Positions 59,082 to 64,000 of a DNA stretch of 64,000 nucleotides are shown piece by piece (position 1 is the stretch's first letter; the number at the start of each line of letters is the position of its first letter). The stretch covers positions 6,727,001-6,791,000 of the forward strand of contig NZ_CP035490.1 in assembly GCF_004135205.1 (NCBI RefSeq), written 5' to 3'. The position numbers and the translations under genes were made by a program. The DNA comes from Hahella sp. KA22. Lineage in GTDB: Bacteria > Pseudomonadota > Gammaproteobacteria > Pseudomonadales > Oleiphilaceae. Below the pieces are notes generated by a model that had not been told where the DNA came from, ran no database searches, and saw only the letters and a list, made by a program, of their open reading frames with translations.

Positions 59082-59098
59082 GCCCCGCAGAACGGGGC
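59082..59098. terminator. Bidirectional terminator between convergent genes
   Basis: GCCCCG-CAGAA-CGGGGC, flanked by A/T-rich runs on both sides, lies between the DUF2489 stop (59059) and the leftward gene's stop (59134). On the minus strand it is followed by CTTTATT. Confidence 0.7.
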
Positions 59099-59133
59099 AA
59101 AAGGACTAAAGTCTCTGGGGTTTACACAAAAAA

Positions 59134-59385
59134 TCAATTCCAGAGCTTCGGAGGAACCACTCCTCGGGACACTAGTTCTTTGATCAATTCCGGCTCCAGC
59201 TCATGTGCGAACTTCCGGAAATATTTCTGAATGATGATGTCAGACGATTGCGATGACTTAGTAATAAGCTCCATGCGCGAACTTTCTTCGGAAAGCCGGT
59301 AACGTTCGCCGAATCGACGGCGGAACTGATACTCCAACTGCTGCAAGTGATAAATGCTGGCTTGATTGAAAATAAGCGCGCCCAT
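59134..59385 (-). CDS. Unrecognised 83-residue protein
   Basis: A soluble helical protein (MGALIFNQASIYHLQQLEYQFRRRFGERYRLSEESSRMELI) with basic central segment. A consensus AGGAGGG lies 6 bp before the ATG. A perfect CRP-type site and a TATAGT -10 lie about 130-160 bp upstream, and a terminator follows, so it is a stand-alone, probably cAMP-regulated gene. No family recognised. Confidence 0.7.
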   Translation of the reverse strand: MGALIFNQASIYHLQQLEYQFRRRFGERYRLSEESSRMELITKSSQSSDIIIQKYFRKFAHELEPELIKELVSRGVVPPKLWN

Positions 59386-59531
59386 GACAGCCCTCCTGTC
59401 GGTAAAGTTTATTAAGCGCCTTCGGTGGTGTTTATGTCCGTCTGCAGGCCTTATATGGCAGGCGTTGCGAGTGGATCGGTTGGTTGATGGTTCTTAAAGA
59501 GCTTACAACTTAACTATAGACACAGTTTTGA

Positions 59532-59557
59532 AATAATGTGAAACCTGTCACATTATT
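59532..59557. promoter_or_regulatory. Consensus CRP/Vfr binding site
   Basis: TGTGA-AACCTG-TCACA (59537-59552) matches the CRP core TGTGA-N6-TCACA exactly, and the symmetry extends to 10-bp arms AATAATGTGA/TCACATTATT. Reading leftward, TATAGT (59518-59513) is placed so the site centre is near -39 to -41 of the probable start, as in class II activation. The target would be the 59134-59385 gene. The palindrome followed by TTTT could alternatively be a weak terminator. Confidence 0.6.
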
Positions 59558-59615
59558 TTTAAATTCCCACTTACACAAAGTAACCACGAAGGAGGAGATT
59601 AATCCCGGAAACGGA

Positions 59616-61022
59616 TCAGCTGCGTGTGGCGTCCGCCAGATTGTCCGCCAGACTCTTCATATCTTCGGACATACTGAGCAATTCCTGCAGCACTTCCTCG
59701 GCGCGCTCGCGGGTCAGGCCGAGATCGTCCCATATGGACTGAGGCGCAGGTTGCGCCGGGCCTTCGCCGATGCCGTGTTTGCGCAATAGCTGGGTGGCGA
59801 CGAACAGCAAGGCGCTGTATACCCCATAATCGCCGTTGTAGTAGGGGTTTTTCTGATAGCGCAAAGCCACGCAGACTTCTTCCGGCATGTTCCACATTTC
59901 CATCAACTTGCCGCCCATCTGCTCCCGTGTGATGCCTAACAGAAACTGTTCGCAGTTCTCGGAATCCACGTGTCGATTGGCTTCGTTGTAACGACCAATC
60001 AGCGAGAAGTGCGGCGGAAACACATGAGCCAGCACCAGATAGCCGAAGTTGTGCAACAGCCCAACCAGATACGCCAGTCCAAATTCAGGACGACGCTCCT
60101 TCGGTATCGCAGTGGTGAGCGCGCCGCACAGCGTGGCGGTCCACACCGCCTGCTCCCAGTAGGGAGTAAAGCCATCGCCGCGTTCCTCTGGCACTTCCAG
60201 CGTCCTTCCCAGCGCCAACCCCATGGACAGATTCATGACCAGATCAAATCCCAGCACCCGCACGATGGCGTCATGCACGGAGCGGATCTTGCCCGGGGCG
60301 GCGTAAAATGAGGAACTGGCCCAACTGACCACCTGAGCCGACAGGCTGGGGTCGGTTTCTACAATATCCGCCAGTTCGGAAATGCCCGCTTCCGGATCGA
60401 CGCGCAGTTTGATGATGCGCTGGGCGGTCTCCGGCAACGGCGGCATCTCCAGCGTATCTTCCAGGCGGCGCTGAATACGCAAACTGGTGAAACTGGAAAT
60501 CGCCTTGTTGATCTGATCCATGTCTTTCGCCGGCTGATTATGGTTAACGGCGATTTCAGGCAGGCGCACACTGATCTGCATGCTCTTGACCGCCCCCATG
60601 GCGGCTTCGAACAAGCGGCGGCTCATGCACAGATATTTATCTTCTTCCGAGGACGGCAGGAAAATTTCATCCAGTGCGCTCAGGCGGGCGTCAATCACCG
60701 CGTCGCAACCGGTCAGGTCCGGCAGCGCCGGCACTTCATACCATTGCAGGCGCTTGCGCAGTTCATCCAGTTCCGCCAGCGGCAAAGCCCGCAAGTTGCG
60801 GCCCACGCCCTCATTAAGCCGGTCCAGATCAAGGATAGTGCTTTCAGGTATCACCGCCTGCAGAACGCCAGCCTCGTCGTGCAGCATAATAGCCCGCACT
60901 CTCGCTTCCGTCGGCGCGTCTTTGCCCGCTACTTCCCGCACCTTGGCGGCGTCTTCCGCCAAGTCGCTCCTTTGAGTGCTGTAGTCCTCTAGTAAACGCG
61001 CAACGGCTGCTGGAACGGCCAT
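59616..61022 (-). CDS. HDOD protein with aminoacyl-tRNA deacylase (YbaK-like) domain
   Basis: About 468 residues from the ATG at 61022 (an ATG at 61091 is possible). The N-terminal ~150 residues are a YbaK/ProX-like editing domain (MAVPAAVARLLEDYS, VLQAVIPESTILDLDRLNEGVGRNLRALPLAEL, LPDLTGCDAVIDARL). The C-terminal half is an HDOD signalling domain (LPETAQRIIKLRVDPEAGISELADIVETDPSLSAQVVSWASS, YLVGLLHNFGYLVL). This fusion is common next to recG in pseudomonad-type genomes. Role probably in signalling; deacylase activity of this protein is not established. Confidence 0.88.
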   Translation of the reverse strand: MAVPAAVARLLEDYSTQRSDLAEDAAKVREVAGKDAPTEARVRAIMLHDEAGVLQAVIPESTILDLDRLNEGVGRNLRALPLAELDELRKRLQWYEVPALPDLTGCDAVIDARLSALDEIFLPSSEEDKYLCMSRRLFEAAMGAVKSMQISVRLPEIAVNHNQPAKDMDQINKAISSFTSLRIQRRLEDTLEMPPLPETAQRIIKLRVDPEAGISELADIVETDPSLSAQVVSWASSSFYAAPGKIRSVHDAIVRVLGFDLVMNLSMGLALGRTLEVPEERGDGFTPYWEQAVWTATLCGALTTAIPKERRPEFGLAYLVGLLHNFGYLVLAHVFPPHFSLIGRYNEANRHVDSENCEQFLLGITREQMGGKLMEMWNMPEEVCVALRYQKNPYYNGDYGVYSALLFVATQLLRKHGIGEGPAQPAPQSIWDDLGLTRERAEEVLQELLSMSEDMKSLADNLADATRS

Positions 61023-61182
61023 ATCTCTTATCGCCTCGTATGGGAGAAATAAAATAAACCGGCTTCTAATATCAGGGGGATTTTTCATCATTACTTTAAT
61101 TGTAGCTTAGCAGGTTTCGGGGGTTCTGCTGGCTTAGGGTATCTTTTGTAATGATTGGTAAGGGAGTGCTACGCGCGCCCGC

Positions 61183-63249
61183 TCAGACCTTACCGTATAA
61201 CGCGCGGTGGCCGATCCAGCGGCGGATGAGGGCTTCCGTCACGTCCGTCTGATCAATGACGCTCAGAGCCATTTCTTTCACTACCGGCAACCACTGTCGG
61301 TCCCGTTGCAGATCGGCGATGCGAAACTGAATCAAACCGGTTTGGCGGGTGCCGAGCACTTCTCCCGGTCCACGAATCTCCAGGTCCTTTTCTGCGATGA
61401 CAAAGCCGTCGTTGCTGTCCCGCATAACCTGCATGCGCGCTTTGCCGGCCAGAGACAGCGGCGGGTGATACATCAGCACACAGTAACTTTCGTGACTGCC
61501 GCGCCCAACCCGGCCGCGTAACTGATGCAGCTGCGCCAACCCAAGACGCTCAGGGTTTTCGATGATCATCAGACTCGCGTTGGGCACGTCCACGCCGACT
61601 TCGATGACAGTAGTCGCCACTAATAAGTGCAGACGATTGTTCTTAAAGTCATCCATGACGGCGGTTTTCTCGGCCGCCTTCATCCGGCCGTGCACCAAGC
61701 CTACGCGCAAATCCGGCAAGGCTTCCGCCAGATTCGCCGCCGTCGCTTCCGCGGCCTGGCACTGCAACACTTCGGATTCTTCAATCAGGGTGCAGACCCA
61801 ATAAGCCTGACGTCCTTCGAGACAGACTTTGCGCACCCGCTCCACCACATCGTCCCGTTTGATGTCGGGAATGACCGCCGTGACCACGGGCGTGCGTCCC
61901 GGCGGTAATTCGTCGATCACAGAGGTGTCCAGATCCGCGTAGGCGCTCATTGCCAGAGTTCTGGGAATCGGCGTCGCGGTCATGATCAGCTGATGAGGAG
62001 CCTGCCCGGAACGGGCGCCTTTCTCCCGCAGCGATAGTCGCTGATGCACGCCAAAGCGGTGCTGTTCGTCAATAATAGCGAGGCCAAGTCGTGCGAACTC
62101 GACTTGATCCTGAAACAGGGCATGAGTGCCGATAGCCAGTTGCGCTGCGCCAGAAGCAATTGCATCCAGCACTTTTTGCCGCTCACTGGCCTTAAGCTTG
62201 CCGTTAAGCCATACCACGCTGACGCCCAGAGGCTCCAGCCACTGACTGAGCGTCTTGTAGTGCTGTTCTGACAGGATTTCCGTCGGCGCCATCAACGCCG
62301 CCTGATGGCCGGTTTCAATAGCGCACAGGGCTGACGCCGCAGCAACGACCGTTTTGCCGGAGCCGACATCGCCCTGCACCAGACGCAACATCGGGACCAA
62401 GGCGCGCACATCCTGTTCGATCTCCCCGATCACGCGTTTCTGCGCGCCGGTCAAAGCGAAAGGCAACTGCTCGATAAAGCGCTGTTGTAAAGCGCCAGCT
62501 CTCAGCGCCGGGGCCGGTTGCGACTGCACTTCCTGCCGCAACTGCAACAGACTGAGGTGGTGCGCCAGCAGCTCTTCCGCCACCAGACGTTGCTGATTGG
62601 GATGACGACTTTCCGCCAGCGCCGTCACATTGGCGCCCACCGGCGGGTGATGCAGGTAATCCAGCGCCGTATTCAGCTCCGGCATCTGATAATGATTGCG
62701 TAATTCCTGGGGCAGCCAGTCTTTGATGGGGTAACGGCGCATCAGCGTCAGCGCCTGCTGACACAGATCGCGCAACCGTTTTTGCATTAACCCTTCAGTG
62801 GTTGGATAAATAGGCGTAAGACGCTGCTCCATCTCCGCCGGTTTCAACTCATCCACCTGAGTGGTTTCAGGGTGATACATCTCCAACCCGCTACGGCCGA
62901 GGCGCGCCTCGCCGTAGCACAGGAATTTACGGCCCGGGCTGAAGCGATTCTTCTGTTGCGCGGTGAAGTAGTAAAAACGCAGGCCGATCTCACCGCTATC
63001 GTCGCGCACCCGCACCAGCAGACTGCGTTTGCGCCCCAGTTCGACCCGGGAGTCCACCACCGTCGCTTCGACTTGCGCTGGCATCCCCACTCGCACCTGA
63101 GCAACCGGCGTCACTCGGGTGCGGTCCTCATAGCGCAGGGGTAAGTGAAACAGCAGGTCCTGCACCGTATGCAGGCCCAGCTTCGCCAGTTTTTCCGCCA
63201 GGGCCGGCCCGACGCCTTTCAGTTCGGTCAATGGCTGTTCAATAGACAC
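61183..63249 (-). CDS. recG: ATP-dependent DNA helicase RecG
   Basis: A 688-residue monomeric branch-migrating helicase that regresses stalled forks. An N-terminal wedge domain (LTELKGVGPALAEKLAKLGLHTVQDLLFHLPLRYEDRT) precedes the helicase core. The core has LVQGDVGSGKTVVA (motif I), IIDEQHRFGVHQR (DEQH, motif II), LIMTATPIPRTLAM (motif III), and the C-terminal ATTVIEVGVDVPNAS and QLHQLRGRVGRGSHESYC (motif VI and TRG). Starts 27 bp after the oxyR stop, forming an oxyR-recG operon as in pseudomonads. Complete. Confidence 0.97.
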   Translation of the reverse strand: MSIEQPLTELKGVGPALAEKLAKLGLHTVQDLLFHLPLRYEDRTRVTPVAQVRVGMPAQVEATVVDSRVELGRKRSLLVRVRDDSGEIGLRFYYFTAQQKNRFSPGRKFLCYGEARLGRSGLEMYHPETTQVDELKPAEMEQRLTPIYPTTEGLMQKRLRDLCQQALTLMRRYPIKDWLPQELRNHYQMPELNTALDYLHHPPVGANVTALAESRHPNQQRLVAEELLAHHLSLLQLRQEVQSQPAPALRAGALQQRFIEQLPFALTGAQKRVIGEIEQDVRALVPMLRLVQGDVGSGKTVVAAASALCAIETGHQAALMAPTEILSEQHYKTLSQWLEPLGVSVVWLNGKLKASERQKVLDAIASGAAQLAIGTHALFQDQVEFARLGLAIIDEQHRFGVHQRLSLREKGARSGQAPHQLIMTATPIPRTLAMSAYADLDTSVIDELPPGRTPVVTAVIPDIKRDDVVERVRKVCLEGRQAYWVCTLIEESEVLQCQAAEATAANLAEALPDLRVGLVHGRMKAAEKTAVMDDFKNNRLHLLVATTVIEVGVDVPNASLMIIENPERLGLAQLHQLRGRVGRGSHESYCVLMYHPPLSLAGKARMQVMRDSNDGFVIAEKDLEIRGPGEVLGTRQTGLIQFRIADLQRDRQWLPVVKEMALSVIDQTDVTEALIRRWIGHRALYGKV

Positions 63250-63276
63250 GCTAAGGCGATCCTTTTCCGTCTTGCT

Positions 63277-64000
63277 TTAACTGGCGCGCTTCTCAACCAC
63301 CCGGCACTGCCCCGCCGCCAAAGCCACCATGTCGATCGCTTTCGGGCGCGGGAAGGTGACGCGCCAGGCCAGCCCCACCGTTCGATAAGGCGCTGGTGAT
63401 TTGAATGGCCGGGTCGTCAGCAAGCCGCTGGCGTAGCGATCTTCCCGCACGGCGGACAACGGCAGAACGGTGATGCCAAGGCCGGAAGCGACCATGTGGC
63501 GGATGGTTTCCAGCGAGCTGCCTTCTGTGATGATATGCGCCGGCCGCTCACTGCGGGGTGGTTCTTTACCCATACGGTTGAACAATTCCGGGCAGGCGTC
63601 CAGCACCTGATCGCGGAAGCAGTGTCCCGGTCCCAGCAACAGCAGGTCGTGGGCGGGCAGCATTTCGCTGTCGATTTCGTCGTATTGGGACAGCGGATGA
63701 TCTTCCGGCATCAACACAACGAAAGGTTCGTCATACAGCGGCAGAGTCACGACTTCCGGTTCATTAAAGGGCAGCGCCACGATAATGGCGTCCAGCTCAG
63801 AGTGGCGCAGCTTCTCCCGCAATACGGCGGTGTAGTTCTCTTCTATATACAGAGGCATTTGCGGCGCCGCCCGGTGCAACTCAGGCATCAGATGAGGAAA
63901 CAGGTAGGGCCCGATAGTATAAATCGCGCCAACGCGCAGCGGCTGAGACAACTGATCTTTACCCGCCTGGGCGATATCCTTGATGACGCTGACCTGATCC
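63277..64000 (-). CDS. oxyR: OxyR peroxide-sensing LysR regulator, N-terminal part outside window
   Basis: The C-terminal ~240 residues of a LysR effector domain; the frame stays open to 64000, so the DNA-binding domain lies beyond the window (the first ATG in view at 63951 is internal). GPGHCFRDQVLDACP contains two Cys nine residues apart, exactly the spacing of the redox pair Cys199/Cys208 of E. coli OxyR, which form a disulfide on peroxide exposure. Cotranscription with recG is suggested by the 27-bp gap. Confidence 0.93.
   Translation of the reverse strand, partial: DQVSVIKDIAQAGKDQLSQPLRVGAIYTIGPYLFPHLMPELHRAAPQMPLYIEENYTAVLREKLRHSELDAIIVALPFNEPEVVTLPLYDEPFVVLMPEDHPLSQYDEIDSEMLPAHDLLLLGPGHCFRDQVLDACPELFNRMGKEPPRSERPAHIITEGSSLETIRHMVASGLGITVLPLSAVREDRYASGLLTTRPFKSPAPYRTVGLAWRVTFPRPKAIDMVALAAGQCRVVEKRAS

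Overview
The window reads as the chromosome of a GC-rich gammaproteobacterium, most likely a marine Oceanospirillales/Hahella-type organism. That placement is an inference from the oxyR-recG-HDOD gene order, the BCCT transporter with osmolyte-type hydrolases, egtBD and a PEP-CTERM signal; no rRNA or other taxonomic marker is present. Two mobile elements fill the left half and ordinary chromosome fills the right half.

Bases 1-13.6 kb are the right part of a P2-like prophage. It holds the 3' end of the large terminase, the portal gene and an Ogr-type zinc-finger activator, then an AT-rich accessory block (about 2.95-7.0 kb) of unrecognised, mostly membrane-associated genes with a perfect LexA box. 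After that come the leftward early genes (exonuclease, small proteins, primase-helicase, Cox), then the rightward repressor and integrase. In front of the primase gene is a striking 332-bp region: a 35-bp inverted repeat enclosing many copies of GGTAAG/T, a candidate replication origin or operator array.

Bases 13.67-34.47 kb are a second integrated element. It starts at a complete CAU-anticodon tRNA gene and ends at a 47-bp copy of a tRNA 3' half next to its own integrase, and carries a perfect 25-bp direct repeat just inside each end. Its backbone resembles an IncQ mobilisable plasmid: a MOBQ relaxase with an R1162/RSF1010-like oriT, RepA-type helicase, RepC-type initiator and four 21-bp-phased iterons. 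It also has a lone DotA/TraY-like membrane protein. Cargo at both ends is of toxin-antitoxin or defence type: HigBA, a DEAD/DEAH helicase with a small cysteine protein, an ERI-type exonuclease pair, an Abi/HEPN-like protein, and an XRE-ImmA/IrrE peptidase with a partner. One intact IS3-family element with a 3-bp target duplication is inserted there.

Bases 34.5-64 kb are chromosomal: HNH nuclease, GST/AraC pair, beta-helix lipoprotein, a metabolic operon (M24 hydrolase, aldehyde dehydrogenase, M20 amidohydrolase) beside a BetT-like transporter, LysR/SDR pair, a hybrid histidine kinase, a chemoreceptor, an M23 peptidase, an RMD1/DUF155 protein, ergothioneine genes egtB-egtD, and the oxyR-recG-HDOD group. 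A 35-residue ORF made almost wholly of a PEP-CTERM sorting signal, with its own terminator, lies at 53.1 kb, and a consensus CRP site lies at 59.5 kb.
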